A stretch of DNA of 38,073 bases, taken from positions 1-38,073 of the IMG/VR virus record IMGVR_UViG_3300030117_003042; one strand, given 5' to 3'. Positions 27,701-34,947 of this stretch are shown here, one piece after another. The notes under the pieces were generated by a model that saw only the letters and a list, made by a program, of their open reading frames with translations, searched no databases and had not been told where the DNA came from. Source of the stretch: a virus. The number at the start of each line of letters is the position of its first letter. Within the stretch, counting starts at the first letter, position 1. The translations under genes and the position numbers were made by a program.

Positions 27701-30682
27701 CGGTACATGACCTGCACCAAAATAAATACCTTGTTTTTTCTCAGGCATTTGTCTTTCTAATCTATTTAGTTCATTTTCAATTTCACCTATTTCAGACCTT
27801 AAATCATTTTTTCTGTTTTCATTTGTTTCTTTTGAATCCAATTCAGATTGTAAAATTGAACGATAATCATTTAGACTATCAAAGCGTTCTTGAATTTCAG
27901 TTCTTAAAGGCCCCCCTTCTTCTGGAGCGCCGACTAAACTAACAGTGCCCGGTGGATTCCACCTTGACTGCATACCACCAATCCGTGTTGCTTCGTGCTG
28001 TACCGGCTCTAACATAGGATTAGATACACTTGGTAAAAGTTTTGCTCTTTCTAAACTCTCTAATTCCGCTTGTAATCTACCCATAGTAGTTACATGGCTT
28101 TCAGGAGTTTCTTCAATTTCTTTTTGCACACTTCTTATTCTGTCTTTAATTTTCTCTACTGGAGCAGGTACATATTTTAAATCTTCTAAATCATCAGGAT
28201 TGGCTAACGTAGAATGAGTATCTGGGCGGCCAAATTCTTGTAAAGACATGACAGGGTTTGGACTTGCAAAACCAAGCATGTGCCCTATGTTGTGATAATA
28301 ATGCCCATTCTTATGCATAGACCTAGTAGGGTCATATACTGAACCTCTGTGATTAAAAGCATGAGTTACAGGTAAATGACCTGACTTTTCCCCTCTTAAT
28401 GAATCACGCATTTCATCTGCTCTTTTATTATCTCCTTTTTCTCTCGACTTTACATATTCAGTATATAATTCATTAGCATATTTACCATCAGCAGTAGCCA
28501 TATGGCGAGCCATATTTCTTTTACCACTTGCTCCAGCAACTCTAGCAGAATGAAACACACCGTGAGGATTTAAATTGGATTCCATATCACTTATATCACC
28601 AGTATCTGCAAAAGTATAATGTGTATACTGGTCTCCTTGCTTTTTAGTCATTCTAGTAAATTCATGAGTAGGTTGACCAAAAGGCGCTATAATGGTCTGC
28701 ATCTTTGAATCAAGTACATTACCTTCTTTATCAAAATCATGATTAGCATATATACCAGCGCCTGTTCTGCTAAAAATAAGACTTCTTTTTGGTTTATATT
28801 CTTCCTCTTCTTCCTCTTCTTCCTCTTCTTTTACAGATGCAGGCTCTGACTGTGTCTGTCTTTCTTGCATTATTGTTTCAAAATCTTTATCGTAATCAAA
28901 TTCCTCTTCCTTTTCTTCCGCTTCAAGTTCATCAGTAGTTTTAGGAGAGATGTCTTCAAAAAGGTCATCAGGCAAAAGGCTATGATTATGAATTAAATTA
29001 AACAATTCATTCGGCTGTTTACCCATACCTCCTTGGAAAAAAGGACGTTGCCAATAAGTAGACAAAGTTTCATGACTTCCATTACTATACTCTGGAAAAT
29101 GTTCAGGGTCAACAAATCCACCAAAATGCATAATACTTTCATTTCTTGCTATTCTACCTGCTCCACTATTCTGTGCAGCAAGAACTTTACGCCTTTGTAA
29201 GATTTCATCTATTTCATCTTGAGTAAAAGGGCTTTTTTCTTTATCCCAATTTTCATAAAATTCATGTTTACCTGTTTCAAATAATTTACCATCTCCGTCT
29301 ATATTAAGTAATAACTTTAAAGCATTATATTTAAGCCCCTTTTTTTCCCCATCTGGAGGTGAATGAAACTGTACTGTACGTACCCCATCCTCATTTTCTG
29401 CAATATAAGGAACTTTAGTACCACCTGATGCTATATAAGTCGCATCTTCGTCACCTTGTTCTAAGCGCCTTTCATAATCCCCCTTTTGCATCTCATCAAT
29501 AAAATGCAATCCTCTTTCTAATGCATTAAATTGTTCACCAGAAGGTTGATGGGCTCTTAAAGTATACAAGTTATCTTGAGTACCTATTTGTTCCCCTTTT
29601 TCTGGTAATGCAATTCTTTTATTCTTAACCGGCTCTCCCGGTTGATGAGGTGCACGAGTCCAATGATTATACATACCAGCGAACCTTTGATGGAAATTTC
29701 TTTTAAATCTAGGTATCCAATTTATACCTTGACCTGTATTAAATCTCAAAGGTTGATTTGAATTCGAAGTACCGTGTTTGGCCATATGCTGATATGCTTC
29801 ATTTCTTTGCTTAGGGGTCAGCCATTCCATGCCAAACATATAATCTAAAAAGCCAAGATTGTCTTTCCATTCTTTCTTTTTATCTTCTAAATGTAATTTT
29901 CTTAACTGATGTTCTATTTCTTTATCGTCTGTAATGCCGTTTTCATGCAACCGGTTAATAATTTCATTAATTCTATTATCATTATTACTTTTCCAACCTA
30001 AATAATCATGTTCATATAAACCATGGTTAGTAGCGTGTTCTCCATCTAATTTTCCATAATGAGAACTCGCTAGCAAAAAACTCTTTTCTGGAATTTCTTG
30101 CATATGCTTTTCCCATGCTAACTCTTTATCAGCATCTATTTTACTTTGAGAATCAATACCTGCTTCAGAAGGAGTATAAAAATCCGCTACCATATGATGC
30201 ATACGTTCAGCAATAGGATTAAATTTAGCAAAATAATGATGAGTACGATAAGGGTCATCCTCTTTTCCATCTACTATATCTACACGCCTACCTGCAAGTC
30301 CTTCACCGGCTTGAGGCGGAACTACTCTTTCTTCGTTATATGCAGGATTATCGACTAACTGCTGTCCAGATTGGTTTTGTAAAACACTAATAAATTGTTG
30401 TTCATCCACACCAGATGTGAACACAGTAGGGTCTACTTGTGCGGCTTCTCTTTCTAAATCCCAAGTTTGAGAAGACAGCGGTCCTTCTTCTTGTTTCATT
30501 ACAGAAAAAAACATCTTAATAAGAGAATTATCTTCATCATTAAGAATATAACCTCGTCGTTCTGCACTTAATGCTGCATAATAAAAATCAGCACCAGCGT
30601 CTGCTTTACCAATACTGTCACTTATAGACGAAAGAAAAACCTTACGTGCTCTATCGAGTGTATCTAAAGGCCCTTCTCTCAT
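24746..30682 (-). CDS. Giant head-region protein with degenerate DNA ligase-like nucleotidyltransferase plus OB-like C-terminal region
   Basis: 1978 residues from ATG 30682, chosen because GGTGAT lies four bases ahead; the frame also has ATG 30688 and GTG 30691. The N-terminal two thirds are of unknown fold and rich in His, Tyr, Asn and Glu, with a poly-Glu run near residue 620-630 and coiled-coil-like stretches around 890-970 and 1245-1290. From about residue 1497 to 1830 it resembles an ATP-dependent DNA ligase: WIVSVMPEGERGF at motif I, DGYYIFDVIEFDD at motif III/IIIa, LLLRDAKSVYMVGE at motif IV, HPKWVMLNPGKDVVLRVLERR at motif V. An OB-like segment follows (FNEGDHVRVNV). Motif I has Met1524 in place of the catalytic lysine, so the domain should be inactive. 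The role is unknown; its place between portal and protease genes suggests a virion or head-assembly protein. Confidence 0.8.
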   Translation of the reverse strand: MREGPLDTLDRARKVFLSSISDSIGKADAGADFYYAALSAERRGYILNDEDNSLIKMFFSVMKQEEGPLSSQTWDLEREAAQVDPTVFTSGVDEQQFISVLQNQSGQQLVDNPAYNEERVVPPQAGEGLAGRRVDIVDGKEDDPYRTHHYFAKFNPIAERMHHMVADFYTPSEAGIDSQSKIDADKELAWEKHMQEIPEKSFLLASSHYGKLDGEHATNHGLYEHDYLGWKSNNDNRINEIINRLHENGITDDKEIEHQLRKLHLEDKKKEWKDNLGFLDYMFGMEWLTPKQRNEAYQHMAKHGTSNSNQPLRFNTGQGINWIPRFKRNFHQRFAGMYNHWTRAPHQPGEPVKNKRIALPEKGEQIGTQDNLYTLRAHQPSGEQFNALERGLHFIDEMQKGDYERRLEQGDEDATYIASGGTKVPYIAENEDGVRTVQFHSPPDGEKKGLKYNALKLLLNIDGDGKLFETGKHEFYENWDKEKSPFTQDEIDEILQRRKVLAAQNSGAGRIARNESIMHFGGFVDPEHFPEYSNGSHETLSTYWQRPFFQGGMGKQPNELFNLIHNHSLLPDDLFEDISPKTTDELEAEEKEEEFDYDKDFETIMQERQTQSEPASVKEEEEEEEEEEYKPKRSLIFSRTGAGIYANHDFDKEGNVLDSKMQTIIAPFGQPTHEFTRMTKKQGDQYTHYTFADTGDISDMESNLNPHGVFHSARVAGASGKRNMARHMATADGKYANELYTEYVKSREKGDNKRADEMRDSLRGEKSGHLPVTHAFNHRGSVYDPTRSMHKNGHYYHNIGHMLGFASPNPVMSLQEFGRPDTHSTLANPDDLEDLKYVPAPVEKIKDRIRSVQKEIEETPESHVTTMGRLQAELESLERAKLLPSVSNPMLEPVQHEATRIGGMQSRWNPPGTVSLVGAPEEGGPLRTEIQERFDSLNDYRSILQSELDSKETNENRKNDLRSEIGEIENELNRLERQMPEKKQGIYFGAGHVPEMFRAKLSADSDAISKAGEHLKKMVGPEILNRLFSPDLPLDVLEGNIRMWAAMANDYLQKAPHESHGITTSANRAETQKTEMIGADTAYDVKQTVHNNPVKFNLQHLQALNEGEQGKQMIAESLGLDINKPHVQSTIDNLFGAESEITNDLLSRINQVIAEGGDLKQVGIPMMTVGQYMKASGMVDEDMNFDNEIALLKTKSPNRNAELTRLVSNLSNQIRPDAGIAKRGMGELNEKLGFKFHSSYSPDKRIFDKRGRDIRNEIEERVTDLKNEIEQTKLNNKSTSKLETQLETLENELKPTTKITRRAKGKRQGNLKEAFNTQQVLDSILISNPDIEPEKHTGVETVNPSLYETPVGKFGPDTHTVQSLYNSGGYKHEFGGIYEPTFDYHIDSNGQVEITIIPKGKKQHLVQPMENIYRLFPDLIDTNGSGFASPNYVHHDGKRRSDITGERRRIAPQFLVDEFGQAPNTDKVSVVKSEIGLADLTNPDIIRKELGKEVPLLQPMHRIFELDDLEHLRGFTGDWIVSVMPEGERGFVKKEDDEVSAKPFTLSKEDKENFKKVSSENFHIDVIKLEDGYYIFDVIEFDDNEVHDTVLDDRIKILRGGMEGVENIHVPSASDTRLTDDAGLELIVEDLQKEHDKLLLRDAKSVYMVGELRHPKWVMLNPGKDVVLRVLERRGNGPYTYRLGTGPITQEDSLGDRAVESGGETYMDVGAAFDSSEKFNEGDHVRVNVANVGEMETIEGQKIYTVSGSDIKEEAEGEGLVSQETLGILAKSDSDQWLCEVTRATSGLRITMPQGDVVYKCTQSGRLWTVHSPLASSSYLIRLSESQRQYWSPVAGALLKADLEIKEEVHETEEEGEPLIKPKKIKDTNWWDEEKKKVLVKGLLLVEKLLKSGAGAVGQSSTGTMGLGIGYATPIESPTGPTNLHDEKTMPDFDNRKRPGEDSTIEPETEEEEPSKHIVIPTEEGVLEVTDDSAVFHT
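28801..28831. repeat. CTT/CCT microsatellite encoding a poly-glutamate run
   Basis: Alternating ctt, cct and tct triplets. On the coding strand they give GAA/GAG codons and a run of ten glutamates in the 1978-residue protein. Confidence 0.8.
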
Positions 30683-30686
30683 TGCC

Positions 30687-30692
30687 ATCACC
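30687..30692 (-). promoter_or_regulatory. Ribosome binding site of the giant ligase-like protein
   Basis: GGTGAT, four bases before ATG 30682. Other genes here (starts 31459, 21705, 21002) show GGTGA or GGTGAT at three to five bases, so the site points to ATG 30682 instead of the two earlier in-frame starts. Confidence 0.55.
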
Positions 30693-30698
30693 AGCCGT

Positions 30699-31082
30699 CT
30701 AAATTGAGCGGCTGGACAATCGGTCTACAGACTTCTTTAAATCGGTCATAGTTGGACCTTCGCCCCCTGATTCATTAATTCTGTACTTCATTTGGTTTTC
30801 ATAAGCATCAGGGAACTGAGTAGGCTTGTCAAGCACATCACTATTTTCAGAAATAGAGCCTTTATTATTTACGTCTTCTGTTTCTATAGGTGTATTATTC
30901 GTATTATAGAATACATTAGGTACCTTAGCCGGTTGAATTTCAAATCGAGAACTACCTTCGGTAACTCCTTCCTTTTGAGAATCATATCCGGGTTGAGATT
31001 TCTCCAGTCTTTTTTCTAACTCTTTTGCTTCTTTCAACAATTTATCTACTTCACTACTTCTTGCTTCATATCTCGGTTTCAT
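30699..31082 (-). CDS. Small protein with N-terminal coiled coil, unknown function
   Basis: 127 residues from ATG 31082, which has GGAG eight bases upstream; a GTG three codons earlier (31091) overlaps the previous stop and is an alternative start. Residues 10-30 (EVDKLLKEAKELEKRLEKSQ) form a short amphipathic coiled-coil helix. The middle is polar and probably disordered (many Asn, Glu, Ser, Pro), and the end has a second helix (TDLKKSVDRLSS). It lies among the small genes between the portal and the giant ligase-like protein. It may be a minor head or scaffold-associated protein, but no family is recognised. Confidence 0.65.
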   Translation of the reverse strand: MKPRYEARSSEVDKLLKEAKELEKRLEKSQPGYDSQKEGVTEGSSRFEIQPAKVPNVFYNTNNTPIETEDVNNKGSISENSDVLDKPTQFPDAYENQMKYRINESGGEGPTMTDLKKSVDRLSSRSI

Positions 31083-31087
31083 TAAAA

Positions 31088-31459
31088 TCACTCCATTCCT
31101 GTTTGATTGCCTATTGCACCTGAATCTTTGGCCTGTTCAGCCAATGCATGAATATCTGACCATTCCATATTATGGAAATCTTCATTAGTTTTAGGTACAG
31201 TAATGTCCATACCGTCTTCTCCTTTAAGGATAAAATCACCAACATCTCCTCTAAAACCATCTTCTATAACATCAGTTGGTCTTTGTGTAGAAACAGATAC
31301 GAATCCTGCTTTTCTTAAAAGAGAAGTTGGGTTTTCAATCATTCTTTTTAATTCTTGGTTTTCGGCTTTAAGGACCTGTAAGCCTGCATCCATACTTTCC
31401 ATTTTACTGATAAGTGCGCCCATAAGACGCTCAGCGACATTTTCCCTCTCTTCGCTCAC
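31088..31459 (-). CDS. Small scaffold-like protein sharing a C-terminal motif with the protease-scaffold
   Basis: 123 residues from GTG 31459, preceded by GAGGTGAT at three bases. Residues 1-42 are helical and likely coiled coil (LQVLKAENQELKRMIE). Residues 91-107 (TNEDFHNMEWSDIHALA) resemble the last residues of the protease-scaffold protein (TTEELATMSWDEVHNLA). The size, coiled coil and C-terminal helical motif are reminiscent of phage scaffolding proteins, which contact capsid subunits through a short C-terminal element. The shared motif suggests that both proteins bind the same partner. This interpretation is inference; the shared motif itself is visible in the sequence. Confidence 0.7.
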   Translation of the reverse strand: MSEERENVAERLMGALISKMESMDAGLQVLKAENQELKRMIENPTSLLRKAGFVSVSTQRPTDVIEDGFRGDVGDFILKGEDGMDITVPKTNEDFHNMEWSDIHALAEQAKDSGAIGNQTGME

Positions 31460-31468
31460 TTAATCACC

Positions 31469-31846
31469 TCAAACATTTCTATTTGATAATCTTCTTTTCA
31501 TATTACCGTATGAGTTAGTACGAATAGTTCCCGGAAGTACATTACTTGTACTTTGATGCACACTTTGTCTTCCTTCTTTTGTCTTCATAACAGGTACTCC
31601 ACCGGCATAAATATCATTAACGCCTTTGGTATTTTCGTTTTTAATAACAGTACTTTCTATATCATTACTTAAATAATCTGCGTACTTCATAATCTCATTA
31701 ATATGACTTCTAGCAGAAAACCCATCGTTTTCTTCCAGAGCCTTATAAAAAGCGTCTACGTGGTTACGCATTTTTCTAGCCATTGGGTCCAATTTCTTCA
31801 GGTCCATACCCACCCGACACCTCACACACACTTTAGTCTTACTCAA
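31469..31846 (-). CDS. Small basic protein with CxxC motif, unknown function
   Basis: 125 residues from TTG 31846, where TTGA overlaps the stop of the portal gene; an ATG at 31807 with GAGGTG upstream is an alternative start. The TTG start keeps a CVRC pair at residues 7-10, half of a possible zinc knuckle. Residues 15-55 are helical (RKMRNHVDAFYKALEEND, ARSHINEIMKYADYL), and the last 50 are basic and polar (GNMKRRLSNRN). No second cysteine pair is present, so zinc binding would need dimerisation or is absent. It follows the portal gene directly; the function is unknown. Confidence 0.65.
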   Translation of the reverse strand: MSKTKVCVRCRVGMDLKKLDPMARKMRNHVDAFYKALEENDGFSARSHINEIMKYADYLSNDIESTVIKNENTKGVNDIYAGGVPVMKTKEGRQSVHQSTSNVLPGTIRTNSYGNMKRRLSNRNV

Positions 31847-33609
31847 GCGCCCCTTGGATTTCTAGCATCTAATATACTCTGAGACGCTTGTTGAGTACCA
31901 GACATAGGTGGACCTCTTTGTTGTACGCTGGACATAGGAGCACCTGCGCCCATAGAGGTTCTATTTTGCGGACTTGCTGGTCCTCTATTCCTCATACCAA
32001 AGCCTTCTCCACCGGGGTTTGCCATACCTGCTTGGGCCTGTCTTGCCATTTGCGCTGCACCTTGAGGACTGATATTACGACTCGGTAATGCTCCGGGTGT
32101 ACCCATACCTCCACCCATCTGCATACCCATTCCGGGCATACCCATTCCGGGCATACCCATTCCACCGGGCGGCATAGGAGGTTGTTGCGCTGGGTCAGGT
32201 TGCTTGTATATAAAGCGAATATCTCTATTTGCATCTTCTATAAGAGTAGGTTGGAAACCTAGCATCATCATTCTCTGAGCAATATTAACTTCCATTTCAT
32301 CACGACGTAATCTTGTAACTTCGTCTTCTTCTTCATTCGGATAAAGGGTTAGTTTCCAATCTGTAATATCCATTTGTTCCGCTAATCTTGGGAATAAATG
32401 GTCAGTATATACTTTGTGTCCGAACTCTACAGCCCGATTAGTAACAAGAATTTGCATACCTTCATTATTCAAACCACCAGACTTACCAGTATCCATCATG
32501 AATACGTTAGAAACACCATAGAAAGCGGCTATTCTTTGACGCATTTCGTCTCTAGCAGGTATATATTGCATTTCTTCAAGACTATCCATTAATTTAACCC
32601 AGTTAACTCCACCCTTACCAGTACCTTCTGTCGCAATCTTAGGAATATAATGAGGGTCTCTTTCTAACTTTTCATCAGTAGCCTTCCAAAAGGCTTTCAT
32701 GGATTCAAGATTATCAGTACTAATACTAAGAATACCTCTAGGAATTCTTCTTTTTGAATAAGCAGTATACATATAATTATCCATAGCAGTAAGAGTCATC
32801 GCTTGTCTCCATAATGTGGAAACAGGGCTTCTTCCGTACAACTTAGATGGTTGATATTTACTAACATGAATAACTTCTCCTTTTAGATAATATTGAGTTT
32901 TTCCGCTACCAGCAGTATTTACGTGATGTACATCTTCCATTTCCGTACCACAAGTAGGACAATGCTTATCGTCATGTGAATAGGCCTTAACCTCATCACG
33001 ATGAATAGGACATACTCTAAACCTACCCCCTCTTACTCCACGCTTATCAGCAATAATCCGCATGAAGATTGGGTCGCCTCTAACTATTTCTTTTACTCTA
33101 TAAAATGACATTTCATTAGTTTCGGGGTCCATGTAATATTCTTTAATCAAAATCAAAAAAGCATCATCGGTAATATTCAAATCATATTCTATTTCTCTAA
33201 GTACATCCATGAAAGTTTGCTCCATGGAATTCCTTTGGTCTAATAACCATCTAGGGTAAACTAACTGCTCAGCACTAGGTTCAACTAAATACTTACTACC
33301 ACACTCTTTACACTCTTCAACATCATGTTGAAACTCAGCATCGCAATCTGAACATTTCTTATTGAATTTCTTTTCCCAATAGTAACCTCTGCGAAAAATT
33401 TCTTGTTGAAGAGTACTTAGTACTGTTCTCAAAATTAAATTCTCATTAGCAACTGCATACAAAGCCGGAATAGTAATACCCTGAACTAATACTGGCTCTT
33501 GAATACCAGTAGTCCATAAGGGCATTTGCGGCTCTGGAGTTCTTCTTTTACGGAATGGATTCGTTATAGAATCCAATAATCTACCTACTCTACCTTTTTT
33601 TTCTACCAT
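31843..33609 (-). CDS. Portal protein with two zinc-ribbon insertions
   Basis: 588 residues from ATG 33609, supported by GGAGGTG five bases ahead and a one-base overlap with the preceding stop (TAATG). The frame is open 16 codons further upstream. The body matches portal proteins: SPVSTLWRQAMTLTAMDNYM, then RRIPRGILSIS and RQRIAAFYGVSNVFMMDTG. Two cysteine sets sit in the N-terminal half: C86/C89 with C100/C103, and C200/H203 with C217/C220. The C-terminus is a Met/Gly/Pro-rich tail with MGMPG repeats. The portal forms a dodecameric ring at one capsid vertex and docks the terminase. It follows the terminase and LAGLIDADG genes, as usual. Confidence 0.85.
   Translation of the reverse strand: MVEKKGRVGRLLDSITNPFRKRRTPEPQMPLWTTGIQEPVLVQGITIPALYAVANENLILRTVLSTLQQEIFRRGYYWEKKFNKKCSDCDAEFQHDVEECKECGSKYLVEPSAEQLVYPRWLLDQRNSMEQTFMDVLREIEYDLNITDDAFLILIKEYYMDPETNEMSFYRVKEIVRGDPIFMRIIADKRGVRGGRFRVCPIHRDEVKAYSHDDKHCPTCGTEMEDVHHVNTAGSGKTQYYLKGEVIHVSKYQPSKLYGRSPVSTLWRQAMTLTAMDNYMYTAYSKRRIPRGILSISTDNLESMKAFWKATDEKLERDPHYIPKIATEGTGKGGVNWVKLMDSLEEMQYIPARDEMRQRIAAFYGVSNVFMMDTGKSGGLNNEGMQILVTNRAVEFGHKVYTDHLFPRLAEQMDITDWKLTLYPNEEEDEVTRLRRDEMEVNIAQRMMMLGFQPTLIEDANRDIRFIYKQPDPAQQPPMPPGGMGMPGMGMPGMGMQMGGGMGTPGALPSRNISPQGAAQMARQAQAGMANPGGEGFGMRNRGPASPQNRTSMGAGAPMSSVQQRGPPMSGTQQASQSILDARNPRGA
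32121..32165. repeat. Three 15-base tandem repeats in the portal gene
   Basis: Three copies of the unit GCATACCCATTCCGG; the last differs at its final two bases. They encode the MGMPG pentapeptide repeats of the portal C-terminal tail, probably a flexible extension. Confidence 0.85.
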
Positions 33610-34940
33610 TATAACACCTCCGCCCAACTCATCACGGTATCTCGGTCTACTCCCCATTGCCGGAGTGACTCCTCACCTTTTGCTGTTCCGTCTCTATTAG
33701 AAAACTGAACAAATCTCTTTAATTGAGTTTTTCTTATCGGGTCTTTCTCTTTAAGATAAGCAATTACAGCCTTCGCCTGCCTATCTTTCATCCTAAGATG
33801 TGGAGTAATTTTATCTAATAATTTAGCAAGGTCATCTTTAGAATAAAAACTTACTCTATGTTGACTTCTTTGACCATCTTTGTAGACCTTTTGGTCTAGT
33901 TGTAATACACCTGCGCCTATATTTTTATACAAATCTTCACAATGCATACGTCCTCTTTCACCTGTTGCAATAAACCCTGCACGTGGTTCGCCTCTTTCTG
34001 TAATAGTAATATAACCATCAGCGTCAAGGAAACCCGCTGCATAAGCCCAAGCGTCTTTAATAATCAAACCTTCTTTTGAAAATGTCATGTAATGTCCCTT
34101 TTTAGGAGCCTTAATTATATTAATCTCCTCACCATACATATTTAGTAATTTAGATAAACGAGTAGCATTTAATCTCGTAACCCCTTTTAGTATAAGATTT
34201 TCAGTAATACTTCTTGCTGTCATGCAGCCTTTTTCTTCCATTTCTGCTTTAGACATTCTCATCCATTTCTGTTGTTCTTCGGAAAGAGTATCGAATTTAT
34301 GTAAGGCGGTCCTCCACATTTTTCTCGCATCTTGTTTTTGACGCATAGCGCCTACCCATGCGTTTCTTTCTTCTTCTCCCCAAACATCTTGAAACTCATC
34401 TAATTTAACTAAAGCATCTTCTGCACTATTCCAAGTATTACAGGCTCTAACGAGGCTGGACTTTCTACTGTTACCGAATAATCTTAGAGATTTTAAATCC
34501 TTTTCAGAAAGTCCCATTTTTCTCATTGTGTCATAATAAGGCTCTCCCCAATGTAACCTAGCCAAAGTAGCATCTACTTCCATACTTTTCAAAGTTCTAA
34601 TATTAGAAATAATATTATCTATTTCTGATTTGTCTTCTTTAAAATAACGACGTGCTTTTCTTAAATCTCTAATTATATCATTAGCACCTTTACCTAATTT
34701 ATCTTCAAACCACCCTTCTCCTGTTGGAGAAAATTCAGCATAGATAGGAACAGGTATAATTTCATCAGATACAATGACCGTCTGAGACGCTATCGATTTA
34801 GCAATGTTTTCGTTTACTATAGGATGAGAAGATAAACTAGAAGCAATTGTACTAAGAATATCATTACCCATGTCAATCAACTTTCCTGATTCACCCACGC
34901 TTAAACTCGGCCACATATACATCCCACTTTTTGGTGTCAT
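33609..34940 (-). CDS. LAGLIDADG endonuclease-like protein between terminase and portal genes
   Basis: 443 residues from ATG 34940, seven bases after the terminase stop. Residues 1-290 have no recognised family and are mostly helical (IRDLRKARRYFKEDKSEIDN, SEEQQKWMRMSKAEMEEKG). Residues 295-400 look like one LAGLIDADG domain: the motif AAGFLDADGYITI with the two acidic residues kept (D306 and D308), then RAGFIATGERGRMHCEDLYK, a strand QHRVSFYSKDDLAKLLDKI and LRMKDRQAKAVIAYL. Single-motif proteins normally act as homodimers. It may be a homing-type nuclease, or a domesticated DNA-recognition or packaging nuclease comparable in position to the HNH protein of HK97 (gp74). No intron or intein was recognised in the adjoining genes. 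Confidence 0.75.
   Translation of the reverse strand: MTPKSGMYMWPSLSVGESGKLIDMGNDILSTIASSLSSHPIVNENIAKSIASQTVIVSDEIIPVPIYAEFSPTGEGWFEDKLGKGANDIIRDLRKARRYFKEDKSEIDNIISNIRTLKSMEVDATLARLHWGEPYYDTMRKMGLSEKDLKSLRLFGNSRKSSLVRACNTWNSAEDALVKLDEFQDVWGEEERNAWVGAMRQKQDARKMWRTALHKFDTLSEEQQKWMRMSKAEMEEKGCMTARSITENLILKGVTRLNATRLSKLLNMYGEEINIIKAPKKGHYMTFSKEGLIIKDAWAYAAGFLDADGYITITERGEPRAGFIATGERGRMHCEDLYKNIGAGVLQLDQKVYKDGQRSQHRVSFYSKDDLAKLLDKITPHLRMKDRQAKAVIAYLKEKDPIRKTQLKRFVQFSNRDGTAKGEESLRQWGVDRDTVMSWAEVL
33615..33621 (-). promoter_or_regulatory. Ribosome binding site deciding the portal start
   Basis: GGAGGTG, five bases before ATG 33609. It favours this start over the one 16 codons upstream, and it lies inside the end of the LAGLIDADG gene, so the two genes are probably translationally coupled. 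Confidence 0.8.
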
Positions 34941-34947
34941 TTAATCT

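Noticed and set aside
31992-32234. Minus-strand 80-codon frame over the portal C-terminus
   Set aside because: It reads the 15-base repeats in another frame (PEWVC repeats); it is an artefact of the tandem repeat.
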